64,000 bases of DNA from Punica granatum (taxonomy: Eukaryota; Streptophyta; Magnoliopsida; Myrtales; Lythraceae). Under the pieces are notes generated by a model. The model saw only the letters and a list, made by a program, of their open reading frames with translations, searched no databases and was not told the origin of the DNA. Position 1 is the first letter of the stretch. Each line of letters begins with the position of its first letter. The position numbers and the translations under genes were made by a program. Shown here piece after piece: positions 12,472-23,932 of the stretch. The DNA lies in the NCBI RefSeq assembly GCF_007655135.1, contig NC_045128.1, forward strand, positions 10,106,001-10,170,000, read 5' to 3'.

Positions 12472-12530
12472 CACGCTGTGTAGGATTTGAACCTATGACA
12501 TCGGGTTTTGGAGACCCACGTTCTACCGAA
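12472..12530 (-). pseudogene. trnW-CCA: Plastid-type trnW-CCA fragment
   Basis: Read on the minus strand, 59 bases match the 3' four-fifths of the chloroplast tryptophan tRNA gene. They include the end of the D arm ('TTCGGTAGAACG'), the anticodon arm with CCA in 'GGGTCTCCAAAACCC', the T arm 'AGGTTCAAATCCT' and most of the acceptor 3' strand. The 5' acceptor strand and start of the D arm (about 15 nt) are missing, and the acceptor has a base change, so it cannot make a tRNA. The source is organelle DNA moved to the nucleus, either directly from plastid or through plastid-like DNA in mitochondria. Flanks do not look plastid to me. Confidence 0.85.
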
Positions 12531-14540
12531 AGGGAAAATAACTTTAATGTTTGATCTTTCGAAATTTCGAGACTTATGTCTTTCACAATTTTTTTCTAAA
12601 AAAACCTTAAATTTAGCTCTCGATATTAAATTTCTTTTATAAGAAAGAAAAGGAAACACGTACATGCATGTCATATCGTTATTATTATATTTAGTGGATT
12701 GTCCCAAACATATTTGCCTGGTATTATTCCGGCAGACTGTGGATAATTCATTATGCGGTTCAATGGATCAAGTAGCATAATATATAAGTTTTTTTGGTAA
12801 TGCAGTAGGGGTGTGCACGGCTACCGAGTATACTTAGAACCGGTCGAAACCTACCCTTTAGGATAGGATCCGAGTAGCTCATATGAAAATAGGGTAAGGT
12901 CCAGATATTAAAATAAAGAATTGGTAAAAATCAATTCCAGTTTCGATTCCTATCTATAGGGTACCCAGAATCGAAATCAGAACTAGTATTCGGAACCGGA
13001 TGATAATTATTAATTAAAAAAAAAGAAGAGAAAAGTTACTGAGTGGATGACTTTGAAACGAAAATAAGGTAAACCCCAATCACTTTCTCCTCTCTCTGTC
13101 TCTTCTCTAATCTCCCCATTACTCATATAATACAGATTTGTCTAGTTCAATAATACCACAAGTTCCAACAGATTATTCGAAATTTATGATATAATACAGA
13201 TTCCGAGTAGGTTTTGATTCTATGATTCAACAAGGTAGTGTCCAGTTTCAAAATCTTAAAACTTGTCCCTTACAAAATAGGGTCCAGGTACCATAAAAAA
13301 TGGGATACCGGAACCGATCACCTTCTAGAAAGCAACATAATATGTTTAGTTAGCTATATACGTAGATACACCATATACATATATTATATTAATACTAAGA
13401 AAGATAAAAAGGCAACAAACATTAATATTGCCAAAGAATCCTTTTGACTTCCATGCCTCTCTCTACACTTATAAAAGAAATTAAAGTAAATTAATTAACT
13501 TTTTTGACCAAAGACACAACTGCTTTAAATGTGTTTAGGCTAATAGAGGGAAACTGAGCGATATTGCCAAATTAAAGTACAAATGTCATTCGTACTGATA
13601 ATATATGATGTCAGATAAATTTCTGCATAATAGAAATATGTGTGTGTGTATATCCATTGCTGATGAACTCGACACCCATTAAATGGACTTTAACTGATAT
13701 TATCTGAATGAGTACATGTCTCTTTTCCGCTGGTTATAAATAAGGTTTATGGACTTAATAAACAAAAAGTGAAATGAGAAAATAATGGAGTGTGAAAAAT
13801 TCTATTAGTAAAAAATTTAAATCCGAAACCTCTTATTTTACACGAATATTGTATGCTACTGTATTATGCCCCTTCCTCGAAGTTATTATGTATGTTTGTG
13901 TCTGAACCATTAGTGTCTATGAAAGAATGCCCCACCATTAAAGTTTGTACTAAGTATTAGAGGTAAAAGGCACACTAAGACCCTAACTTCCAAACAAAGG
14001 GCCACAAGAAAAGCACACTCCATGAGCTGCTCCCATTTAGTGAGTTTTGTTTGTATTAGTAACAAGTCGCAAATGTTAGGTTTGCTTGACATTAAGGGAA
14101 CCCCTCTTTTTCTCTTTCTGATAAATTAGCCCAGACAGCTGCATTTAAGGTTCTACTTTTTTGCTTTATTTAGGGCAGCTAAGTTTTCCTTTTACTGGGA
14201 ATCTAATAAGATCATGCGCATTTATGGTCCACTCTATCCATGTGCTTCGCTAGGTCGATTTGTAATTTACTTCAATCTTATCAGTGTATGTTACGTAATG
14301 AAATAGAATAATTAAGGAATTCCTCATAACAGAATAAGGAAGAGATTGAGAGAGATGCTGGAAATTAATCCCAAAGATATCGAAAATGACTCCAATATCT
14401 CATCATAGTCGTAAGAGAAATTAGAGTCACTGTTTTAATCTTCACCTCCTTAGTCAAGTTCCTTTTCGTTTTTTTCCCCCCTTCATGTCAATCTATTCTA
14501 TTCAAAAACTTGATTAAGTAAACATTAGCTTTCTAAAATA
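12531..14540. other. Intergenic, no gene seen
   Basis: AT-rich spacer with a short GT run near 13640. Small open frames (13238-13447, 13910-14092) carry no recognisable motif. Confidence 0.45.
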
Positions 14541-14682
14541 AAAGATAGTGGTGCACGCTTTCACCTGATAACTAAAATGTTTTAAATCTGATATTGAATG
14601 AAACTATCAATGTTTCTTTATTAAATATTAGAATTTCTATTTCGTTGTACTAGATCATGCGCCTCTCTTATAACAAAAAAAT
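14541..14682 (+). repeat. SINE family S2, copy 3
   Basis: 'gatagtggtgcacgctttca' at the head, 'cgttgtactagatcatgcgc' near the end and 'ctcttataac' plus poly-A match the copies at 4551 and 18618. Confidence 0.5.
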
Positions 14683-14747
14683 AACTTTCTCCTTTTTCCA
14701 TAGGAAATAACTCTTTTTTATGTAAAAAAAAAACTTCATTTTTCACT

Positions 14748-14920
14748 AATTAGGAGTTTGATCCGCTAGTAAGCTGACAACAAGCAGTAGGCCAGGCTCA
14801 GGGTTCGATTCTCTCGAGGGTCAACATCTAGGGTTTAATGGTGAGCCCCAGGCTGTACAATACACCGCCCGGTGGACTAGTCGTTGCTACGTCGCCGGAC
14901 ATCATCGACAAAAAAAAATC
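14748..14920 (+). repeat. tRNA-derived SINE with clear box B
   Basis: It has a box B 'gggttcgattctc' near 14810, a GC-rich body ('caccgcccggtggactag') and a poly-A end at 14909-14918. It belongs to neither the S1 nor the S2 family. Confidence 0.5.
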
Positions 14921-15503
14921 CATTTTTCAGTGAAAGGACAGGGGTTAAATATATTTAGCCGTTTTATATTTAGTCTAAAGGTGTATGTTAATATGTACCG
15001 AAAAAAGTGCATATTAGTATGTGAGAATGGATGTGTTGAGGAATAAATGTTATCATAGAATTGCGAATTATATAAAGGAAAATAGGGGCGTAAAATTAAA
15101 CTTTTTTAAGAAGAAAAATTAGCTATGCGCTCATTTACATAAAGGTTGCCTCATATTTAATATTTTTTGGGTAATTTTGCAATTTTTATATTAGAATATA
15201 TCCCATATATATTTATAAGTTCAGTAAAAATTTTAATTTATTAGTATATTAAACTGATAATCGATGTGCTAGATTAGAGGACTGCACATCCCCACCAAAG
15301 ATTATTGTCTATATATGATTCTGATTAAACTTCATGGTCATCCATTGATATATCTCTGAAGTTTGATCAAATAATAATACTATGAAACGTTTATGTTACA
15401 TGTCATATACCGCGTGGATGAATGACAATGAAATAGCATAAATGTAGAGGCCGGACAACTAAATATAACAGTTTATATTATAGCTCCCAAATCTACCCCC
15501 CAA

Positions 15504-15525
15504 ATATATATATATATATATATAT
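15504..15525. repeat. (AT)n microsatellite
   Basis: Eleven AT units followed by a short (GTAT) stretch. Confidence 0.85.
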
Positions 15526-15748
15526 GTATGTATATTATAGCTCCCAAGGGCATGTCTATTATATTGCCATGTGCTTTCGATATTAAGTCCTCCAAATATC
15601 AAATGTGGCATTCATTTTACATGGATGAACGTGAACATGAGCTAGCTAAGATAGCTGTTCTAATGGCCGTGTCTAAATATATTTAATCCTTCAAAGAAAA
15701 AGAAATGAGCTACATTTCCTCGACATCAATCTTAATTGTGGATTATGA

Positions 15749-15772
15749 ATTATTATTATTATTATTATTATT
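15749..15772. repeat. (ATT)n microsatellite
   Basis: Eight ATT units, about 750 bp upstream of the IBH1-like start codon. Confidence 0.85.
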
Positions 15773-15940
15773 GTTAATTATGTATGGCTGTCTAGGGTTT
15801 TAGCGAGGTGGTGGGACCTTGTGACCATGTGCTTGCATGTGCTATGTCTTTCTCCATGAGCCCCACCCTCCTCCTCCCCCTTTGAGCAAATAAATGGTCT
15901 CCCCTCTCACACATTCCTTTTCCTCCCTCAGCTTCTCTCA

Positions 15941-15947
15941 TATTCTC

Positions 15948-15992
<45 letters not shown>
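15941..15992 (+). repeat. (CT)n tract in the probable 5' leader or promoter of the IBH1-like gene
   Basis: An almost pure CT run of about 50 bp with two CG interruptions. Such pyrimidine tracts are common around plant transcription starts. Long open frames that cross it (15894-16335) follow the low-complexity sequence and are not taken as genes. Confidence 0.8.
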
Positions 15993-16518
15993 CTCAAGTC
16001 CCTCACTTTCTTCTGCAGTGTATTCATTCTTGGGTTCATCAGTCAGTGCTTTCTTGGATCATGGGAGGGAAGATCTTCCAAATCCTCTGAGATCATCACC
16101 ACATATACATATACATATACATATATATACTTACACAACCACACACATATATATACGTACATATATCTATATATCCACAAGAACACTTCTTCTTCTCATC
16201 ATGACCTGTTCTTTTCATAGGGTGGAGAGGTTAGTGTTATTTCTTCCAATAATTTCTTGCGTTTCTTCTTCTTCTTTCAACAATTCTCAACTTGTTTTAG
16301 GACAAGATATGAGGTGTCATCATCCTACTGACTAAGAGGTTCTTATTCTAAAGGCTTCGTCTCTGAAAATAGTTTAGGAATAGAGATCGCCATGATAATG
16401 TCTATATGTGCATTTGTGTGCTTTTCTTTAGATTTTCTTTCCTTGTTCTGATGTAATTTATTGGTTGAGATTCATCTCTGCTTCTATATTTATGCACGCC
16501 TTCTTCTTTTTGGTCAGG

Positions 16519-17091
16519 ATGGAAAACAGGACCTCGTTAAAGAAAAAGTTCCTCCAGAAATGGATAAAGGGTCTCCAATTATATAGTCCTTCCGAGAACT
16601 TGACCACTATCACCGAAAGAAGAAAGTTCATAAAGCTCTCGGCAGACATAGCCATGGCCTCGGTTCGAGGCAGCATGACAAAGTGGAGCCGTGCCTTAAT
16701 CGCAAACGCGTCCTGTAACTCCGAGAACAAAGTCCTCGTCGAGCAAATATCCGGCTGTAGTACGGAAATCTTGAGGAAGTCAGCACCGGATTTGGGCCGA
16801 GCATGTAGATTACAAGCTTCAGTTGCCAAGAAGATCACCAGCAAGAAGATCTTGAAGAGAAGCCGAAGAATGAGGAAACGTGAGCCTCTGCCGAGCCGAC
16901 TGCTGCCGAGTTCTATTGCAAAGAGGTTGGTGAAGAAGAGGACCCAACTGCTGAAGAGTTTACTGCCGGGAGGCGAATCCATGGATGACGAGTCTCTGAT
17001 CAAGGAAACCCTAGATTACATAGTGTCTCTCCGAGCCCAGGTCGATGTAATGCGGTCTCTTGCTCGTATGTCAGGATTTAAATCATCGTAA
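16519..17091 (+). CDS. IBL1: IBH1-like non-basic helix-loop-helix transcription regulator
   Basis: A single-exon gene of 190 codons. The start is ATG 16519, giving MENRTSLKKKFLQKWIKGLQ. The open frame extends further upstream, but homologues begin with this Lys-rich segment, and 'ttggtcag' just before the ATG looks like a 3' splice site for a 5' UTR intron. Conserved blocks are IKLSADIAMASVRGSMTKWSRALIA (residues about 39-63) and a C-terminal helix-loop-helix (about 128-176: LVKKRTQLLKSLLPG then SLIKETLDYIVSLRAQVDVM). The Arg/Lys-rich stretch before the first helix lacks the Glu and Arg spacing of a DNA-binding bHLH basic region. Known IBH1/IBL proteins are atypical HLH factors that sequester growth-promoting bHLH partners downstream of brassinosteroid, so repression of cell elongation in the nucleus is inferred by family. 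IBH1 itself is the main alternative. Confidence 0.88.
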   Translation: MENRTSLKKKFLQKWIKGLQLYSPSENLTTITERRKFIKLSADIAMASVRGSMTKWSRALIANASCNSENKVLVEQISGCSTEILRKSAPDLGRACRLQASVAKKITSKKILKRSRRMRKREPLPSRLLPSSIAKRLVKKRTQLLKSLLPGGESMDDESLIKETLDYIVSLRAQVDVMRSLARMSGFKSS

Positions 17092-18617
17092 ATAAGATCA
17101 AATAGATAGTTATTATTATCTACTTAGCTAATAGCTATTTATGTTTTGCTTGTCAATATATGCCTAATATCTATATCTTTGTGTAGGAAGACCATATGTA
17201 GAGAGAGATGAGGCGCGAAATGTGATTATTATGATATCAATACGTATTGAGCCTATGCCTTCTTTCTTTCAGCGAGCCACTGGTTGAAAGTTATGCCTTT
17301 AGAGGCGTTACTTCAGAGCTCGAATCATCAATGTTGTTTCTACCTCCTGCATAGTTGTTGCAATCGATTTTTTGCTCAAAACCGATTGAATCGAGCTTCT
17401 GGCTTGCTTTTTGTTTGGTGTTGCTTACCCCGATTGCAGGCGGTTCAGCTAGCTCTTGATCTAATTCCCTCTTCGATATTTTTATTCTGCCAAATTGAAT
17501 TTCCAGTGGGTAAACTCTACTGCAATGTAAGAGTTCATAACTCACTAGAACACGTTTTGATAACCAGGAGCAAGCCGATTCTCGAAGGAGGATTAGTCTC
17601 AACTAATAGGTTGAGAACACTTTGCAATTCCATGGAAAAAAAAAATTCAAGGTAAAACTGACTATAAACAACAGATGACTGATTAACTCTTGGTCTACGG
17701 TAGACATTTGACAGATTTATTTCTTGGCAGTGCATAAATGAGGCGGAAAGCCTTAGGTTATATATATTTGGTACAACGGCATGAAAAATATATAATGAAA
17801 TGAAATCGCCTCATAATATGGCCAAATTTTGCAAAATGTTTCTTTTTCATCCTTCTTTGTTTTACTTAACCTAAAATGGACTTAGAAAAAAAATGGAATT
17901 AGAAAATTGAACTAAAAAGAAAAAAAAATTATGAGAGGTATGGCAACTATAACATATCTCAAGGGAGCCACGGCGGGTGGCTGAGCACATCAAACGGCGC
18001 GAAAAGGTCATGATTTTGCAGTACTAAATTATATTTTCTCTAAGAGTATCACTATAGAAGAGTCGCCATGTCATGAGACATTGATAAGCATGTGCTTGTT
18101 TTGGAGGGACTACTACCTGAAATGTTGACATTCCCGTACGAAACTTTGATTGAGGAGCAACACTAGTAGCGGCTACCGCTTTACTTTTGAATTTTCTTGA
18201 ATTTGGAAAAGGAGAACCGGCAGATCCAAAAATCGGCCAATTATATGATCAGTTATTTATAATATTAGAAAAGGAAGGACGAGGTATAGAATTATGAAAG
18301 GGGCATTGAGGGGTGAAAAGGAGGATGAAGAGAAACATATAATGAGTACACGGTGAGAAAAGAGGAATAAATACATGGATCACAACTATGAATATTAATA
18401 AAAATGTTCATAGAACTGCAATGCCGGAATTTAATCTTGTAAAGCTAAATTTAATGGACCTAATTGATCTATATAAAAAGTAAAGGATAAATTTGGAAAT
18501 AGATAAATATAATGGACCCTATATCAAAATATAGAAAATGTCGGGAACCTTATAAAATCTTTCTAGATGGTGCAATTAGCAATTGACTTGGAACCAAAGA
18601 GTAAATAAGTAATCAAG
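17092..18617. other. 3' flank of the IBH1-like gene and spacer
   Basis: The 3' UTR probably covers the first few hundred bases. The stretch 17270-17655 is less AT-rich and open on both strands, preceded by 'ctttctttcag', so a spliced 3' UTR is possible. I see no protein domain in it. The rest is plain spacer. Confidence 0.4.
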
Positions 18618-18748
18618 AGAGGGCATAGCGCAAAGGCGTACCTCTCACCTGGTTCGATACCTAGTAGAACTAACAGTGTATTTTATTAGATATTTAATAT
18701 TTTTATTTTAGTGTACTAGATCTATGGGCCTTTATTGTAATTAAAAAA
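18618..18748 (+). repeat. SINE family S2, copy 4
   Basis: It keeps a textbook box B 'ggttcgatacc' at about 18650-18660 and a box-A-like 'catagcgcaaaggcg'. It ends 'gtactagatctatgggcc' plus an A-rich tail. Confidence 0.55.
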
Positions 18749-19033
18749 AGAATAAATAAGTATAATTACGTGAATGTAACTTCGCCACAAATTAGGCTAG
18801 GCTCTCGGTGGATGTGCTTTAGGGATTAAAATCCATTGGAGGCTTAGCCTCATGATTGGAGATAAAATCTCAAACAATAAAGAGAGGATTCCATGATATA
18901 TCACAAAAATAAAATAAAATAAAATAAAAGTACTCCTATCTTAGTATCCAAAGGGAAAAAGGGATTTTTTTTTTTTGTGAATGGGAAAAGGGGAATTTAC
19001 ATTCACTCAAATGATCAGTTTACCTCTAATGAG

Positions 19034-19210
19034 AACAAATTATACAAGTGCTTGGTTGAAATTATTGACTCTTGATCCTCTTAAATAAAGTCCGAGTTCA
19101 AATATTCTGAATGGAGAAAATTTATAATTAAAAGAGTCGTTTTGCCCTCCAATGGACCGATCAGGCTCCAACCTAGATTAGTCTTACTCATTGGCCTTCC
19201 AAATATCAAG
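19034..19210 (+). repeat. SINE family S1, diverged copy
   Basis: 'gtgcttggttgaaattatt', 'aagtccgagttcaaat', 'ggagaaaatttataattaaa', 'tggaccgatcaggctcc' and an A-rich end follow the S1 order with many substitutions. Confidence 0.4.
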
Positions 19211-19560
19211 TGGTGCTTAAAAAAAATTACACACCGTTTTTTTTTAGGCACAAAGGAAACCTATAAATCTAGATGGGGATAACTAGAATTTGAAAATATA
19301 GAAATACGGAAAATTCACAGATGATAATCGAATCTAGTATCACCTGATCCCAAATCAATAGTGACGAGAGTACATCAAACTTCTTCCTCTATATAAATTA
19401 CACATGTTTAAAATAGGATTTAGTATAGCAACACTAGCTCGACTCAATGAAGGGATCCTGAGTTTAATGTTTATCCACGGGCTCTATGTCGATCTCTCTT
19501 ATCCTACTAGGCCATAAACCTTAATTAGCGTCCTTACTTGTAATCAGAAGAATAAAATTA

Positions 19561-20340
19561 CATTCCATTGGCCAGGCATGTCATCAAAAGCCCGCAAAAT
19601 TTGCTGCTGGGTCCCCATTATAAATGAGTATGATCAACTCGGTATAGCAAAGATATTCAATCGCCCTCGCCTAGCTGAACGAAATTCCAATATCATATGA
19701 CAGTCTCTGCGTGTTGTCGATTTCGGGAAGGGAACAAATCTTGAATCATATGTATAGAATCTGGCCATGCTACCGACCGGAGTGAAGGACAAGTAAGTTA
19801 TCCTAGCTACCAATGTCTTTACAATATTATGAACTTTCAAGAATCAAAGAAAGGAAAAAGCTATATAGATCCTTTATGTCATCGCAATCCATTTGTTTTT
19901 GGCTACACGGAATTGGCTCATCTGCATTCCGGTCGTTGTTTTCCTATTTATACCGTCAGAGGAGAGTGGATGTTGCCCAATCTTTTTCAGACTTCGCAGG
20001 TAACCAACGTCGCTGTTTCTGGGGCATTAAGGTTATGCATATATGAAGTTTTGCGTGCAACTCAAGTACTCATCCATGTGGGAAATTCAGCCCCATTATC
20101 AGAATATCGCTTATTAAGTGAATTGAAGAACCTCTGTCACACGTAGCACTCCTCTCTAAGGTTGCTTCTTCGATAATCATTCTAGTCCGGGGAAGCACCA
20201 AAAGGGCCGGTGCTGAGAGGGACAGTTACCCCTCTCCCGACTTACTGATCGATTTTTCCTATAAAATTCCTCTCCTAAGGTTGCTTATTTAATCAGCCGA
20301 GTTCTTGCTCAAGTCCAGGAATGACTTTACAAGGTATCTA
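19561..20340. other. Unassigned island of higher-complexity sequence
   Basis: This stretch has a more even base composition than its flanks and overlapping open frames on both strands (minus 19634-19840; plus 19813-20046 and 19829-20146). None of the translations matches a domain I recognise. 'ctaaggttgctt' occurs twice (about 20157 and 20276). Organelle-derived DNA or a decayed retroelement are possible. I assign no function. Confidence 0.3.
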
Positions 20341-20509
20341 AGCCAATCTCCTAGAGGAATTTGATATACTAATTAAGAAGATGATAACTATTGGACACAT
20401 GATTTCGATTTTTTTATTTACAGCGTCCATAGTTTGGTCCATCGAATGACACAAGATCAGGGCCAGACAAGGAGCCTGACAAGGATCGTCCTCGATCCAC
20501 CTAAAGTTT

Positions 20510-20739
20510 TCTTTTCTTTTTTTTTGGATCAGAAAGTTTTGCTCTTTATTGACCGAAATACTTCAAAGACGCAACTGACTGGGCCTAATCTACCCAACCC
20601 TACTAAACCACACGAGCCTCGGCAAAACAGTAAGTCCAACAGCTCAGAAGACCGAAGAAAGAAAGGCACACAAGCCGACATATTCACCCGCCCCGCTATA
20701 ACACGCAGGCCAAAAAAAAAAAAAAATAGGGCATGCAGG
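20510..20739 (-). mobile_element. Short retroposon insertion with 19-bp target-site duplication
   Basis: The 19-bp sequence ctcgaYccacctaaagttt stands at 20491-20509 and again at 20740-20758, differing at one base (t/c). The ~230 bp between begins with a poly-T run, so the element lies on the minus strand with its poly-A tail at the left. The size suits a SINE or a heavily 5'-truncated LINE. The interior has 'agaaagttttgctctttatt' next to the tail. The long plus-strand open frame 20434-20799 runs through the insertion and is an artefact. Confidence 0.8.
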
Positions 20740-20758
20740 CTCGACCCACCTAAAGTTT

Positions 20759-21320
20759 CGTACTATGGGGAAAATTTAGACATTGTTTTTCTGTTTTGAA
20801 ATCGCAAGGTTTTTGCCTCCTGATCTTGCATTCCATAGCGCAAAGTCGGTGCTAAAGAACAAGCCATGTACTTCTGAAAAAAAATGCTTCTAGTTCAATC
20901 ATGCGCGTAGATAAAACATGTGAAAATTAAGTTAGATACGATAGGAAATGGAAAACAATTTTGAATTTTATTTATTTATTTCTAAAGTTTAAATTTTTTA
21001 AGTTTCTCTCTCACAGTCACTTTTCTCTTATAGACATGTGGATATATATAGGTTGGAAATTATTTATTTGGTCATAGTGTAGATGCTTACTCGTGGATAC
21101 ATGTGATAGAGAAACAAGAGAGTTGGGACATATTTAATGCATCACGTGCGAATCATAACTTCAACCGACAAAATCATAAGATGAGTTTCTGAATTAATAA
21201 GATACGCCCTTGCACGTACCCATTACCCTTGGCTCAGTATATGTATATATGTATATATGTATATGTGTATATATATATATATTGTGCGAATGGAGTAAAT
21301 GGAGCTAAAGCTACCAACTT
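20759..21320. other. Intergenic spacer with TATG/AT microsatellite
   Basis: No gene seen. A (TATATG)n/(AT)n tract lies at about 21238-21282. Confidence 0.5.
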
Positions 21321-21470
21321 GGGTTGGCTTCGGTAATTCAGCGCATGTTTTCCTTATATATAAGGTTTTGCGTCCGACAGCTGAGAGAGTTTTGACATTC
21401 AGTGAATCAATGCGACTCAAATCTAGATTAGTTGGAGCTCACTGGATGACTCACACCAAATAAAAAAAAA
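21321..21470 (+). repeat. SINE family S1 copy
   Basis: 'gttggcttcggtaattcagc', 'gctgagagagttttgacatt', 'tctagattagttggagctc' and 'gactcacaccaaataaaaa' follow the S1 order, ending in poly-A. Confidence 0.5.
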
Positions 21471-21491
21471 AAGCTTAATTAGCTCTAAGTA

Positions 21492-21590
21492 TGGCAACCA
21501 TGATCCTCTTAGTGGGTCGGTCTGTCTCAACGAGATTAGTCGAGGTCTAATTGAGCTTCCGGATACCATAGTTGATACAAAAAAACTAAC
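21492..21590 (+). repeat. SINE family S1, 5'-truncated copy
   Basis: 'cctcttagtgggtcggtctg', 'gagattagtcgaggtctaat', 'gcttccggataccatag' and poly-A. It lies directly behind the copy at 21321. Confidence 0.5.
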
Positions 21591-23124
21591 TAACTAAAGA
21601 AAGATATTTAATCACGAGTTATAATACAGTTGTCGAACTCGTTGTCTGTGCGTAGGGCTTTGCCTGCACATGGGGGTTCAACATTCACAATATGCATCTT
21701 GTGACCAAAGTTAAGCGGATGCTTGAGCGGGGATAAGTCCATCCCAAATAGGCGAGGGATACCTCATATCTTACCATAAGAATAGATAAATAAAGCATGA
21801 CATTCAGATTTGAGTAGAGGAGTAGGACATAGGGGAAGGAAAAGAATGTAGTAAGTCCCCACATACGATAATCAGAGGACAATGATGCTCCTACTAATTA
21901 ATCCACCCTATGGTGGCTAATTATGGTCTTTCAAGCACTTTTAATACAGTCGATTGGTTTCTGGCATGTCCGAGTCCGACAGAGTGCTGAAAATTAATTG
22001 AAGCGGGCCAGTGCTAAGCCCATGAGGAGATGGTTGTCTTTCATGGGTACTTGGGCTTTCTTGAATTAATGGACCAGCTTTGATGTGATCAAACTGAACT
22101 GGTCTCCAAGATAAACCTTGGGAGTTTATTAACGTTTCATAATGTACTAAGGGTCAACCCGCGCGATGCTGCAAGTTGAAAGTTTTTCTTCAATTTTTTT
22201 GATTCATCATAATAGTGTGTGTAATGGTCAATATAGTATTTAATTGAAAATAATAATAAAACTACTTATTTTTAAGAAATTATGAACTCTCTATTAATAG
22301 TAAATAATTAATTTTTTTCAAAAGATGGTACCATGTTATCATATACGATATCATATGTCATTTTATTTCATAGAGTGTGTTTTGAATATGTTAAATGAGT
22401 TTATTCTTGAATAAAAAACTTATAGTTTTTCTCTTAAAAAGAGAAGTACGAATAAGATTTGAAAATAATATTAAGTAAAAGGAGACATGATGGACTTTAA
22501 GAAAATGAAAATGTTTGCATTTTAAAATTTATGAGAATAAATTAATAACGATCATTTTCATTGTTGTGTCGTCCAATGTTGATAAAAGGAGAAAAAAAAA
22601 TATTATCTGAAGCTCAAAAAGTATATGTTTAATTAGTATAATTTCTTAAAAAATACAATAAAGACAAAAAAAAGTATGTGTCTGTGAATATTTATTAAAA
22701 AAATAAAGAATAAGATATGTGTAACCCTTCAAAAAAATGTCAAATAGATATAGAGAATATAGTAAAATGCACAGTGTCAAATCTTATAGTGACCGAGAAA
22801 AAATGAGAAAAAACTTATACACCATATGAACGTAAAATATGACATTATTTATTTATTTATTTATTTATTTTGAGAATAACTAGTCAAACGATGGGTCATT
22901 TATCAAATAGGTTACAACACTACTTTGTCTTACCAAGATTAAAAATATTGGACAAAAGGTAAACAAAAAGGAGAGGGAAAAAATTTTGCACTCACAGACT
23001 AAAATTTGAAAAAGAATATTATATATATCGTAATTTGCATATCTAGTACTTCTAGTTCGAAATTTCTTCTAATTTTTCTAAATAAAAGTTGGGCTAAAAG
23101 TATTTTTATGGAAATAATCTGAAT
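21591..23124. other. Intergenic, very AT-rich
   Basis: No gene seen. A (TTTA)n microsatellite lies at 22845-22870. 'aacccgcgcgatgctgcaag' near 22157 and an inverted variant 'cgcgctttgctgcaag' near 23811 bracket 1.65 kb. These GC-rich ends resemble those of some plant transposons, but I could not define the element. Confidence 0.35.
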
Positions 23125-23690
23125 ATAACAATCGAATCATTTGTCATAACGCATCGACTGAATTACGTGGTATCTTATTTAGGTCAAATTTGATACCATT
23201 GAAAAGAAGTAACTTTTCGACTAAACAATTGGATGATTTAACGTAACCCATCAATCGAATTATGTGGAATCTTATTGGGGTTAGATCTGAAAACGTTAAA
23301 AAGGCGTAACGTCGACCTTATGATCAGATTAAGCGTTACCATATTCAAATCGATTCAAAAAAACTAAAGAAAGACTGGAAATTTTAAAAAATAAATATTA
23401 CAAAAAATAAAAAGAACAGATTGTGATAGGATCATTTGGCGTTATACATTGACCGGATTACGTGGTACCTCATTCGTTTAGATTTGAAAATACTAAAAGC
23501 GTAACGTCTTGACCTAACGTTTTGATCATTTGCCATAATGTATTGACCGAATTATGTAGAATTTTGTTGGGGTCGGATCTAAAATAACTAAAAAGGCTTA
23601 CCGTGTCGACCGTACAATCGAATCTTTCGATATAACGTGTAGATCAAATTAGGTGGCATATTTTTTGGATTGGATTTGAAAACAAAATTA
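23125..23690 (+). repeat. Degenerate minisatellite, about 98-bp unit, five or more copies
   Basis: Units start near 23125, 23223, 23420, 23520 and 23616. Each has the order 'gatcatttgccataa' (or variant), 'attgaccgaattacgtgg', 'cttattggggt', 'gatctgaaaa' and 'aaaaggcgtaacgtcgacc'. The array is interrupted at about 23325-23415 by unrelated AT-rich sequence. Divergence between units is high, so it is old. Confidence 0.7.
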
Positions 23691-23932
23691 AAAAAGAATT
23701 TTTTATTTTTTAAAAAAAGGGAGAGGAGGCTAGTGGGAAAAACCCTCCCTCTCGCCCCCTCCATACAATGGACATGTTTTCATTGTTTAAGAGATATACT
23801 AGAGTAACATTCGCGCTTTGCTGCAAGAAGAGCAAACAACAACTACCCTAAATATAATTATGTTTTCAATGTAACTCATATTGTATAATATATGCAATAA
23901 AGAAAATTGAATTTCATAATTAGAGTATAGAT

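Noticed and set aside
12472..12530. Functional tRNA-Trp gene
   Set aside because: The 5' acceptor strand and start of the D arm are missing, so it cannot fold into a full tRNA.
15894..16335. Two overlapping plus-strand open frames of 105-108 codons upstream of the IBH1-like gene
   Set aside because: They read through a CT run and (ATA)n/(CAC) repeats; the translation is Ser/Leu and Tyr/His/Ile low complexity, so this is leader or promoter sequence.
16458..17003. 181-codon minus-strand open frame
   Set aside because: Exact antisense shadow of the IBH1-like gene, whose plus-strand protein has clear family motifs.
17284..17655. 123-codon plus-strand open frame after the IBH1-like gene (with a 103-codon antisense partner)
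   Set aside because: No recognisable motif in either strand; more likely a spliced 3' UTR or plain spacer.
20434..20799. 121-codon plus-strand open frame
   Set aside because: It crosses both target duplications and the poly-T of a retroposon inserted on the other strand.
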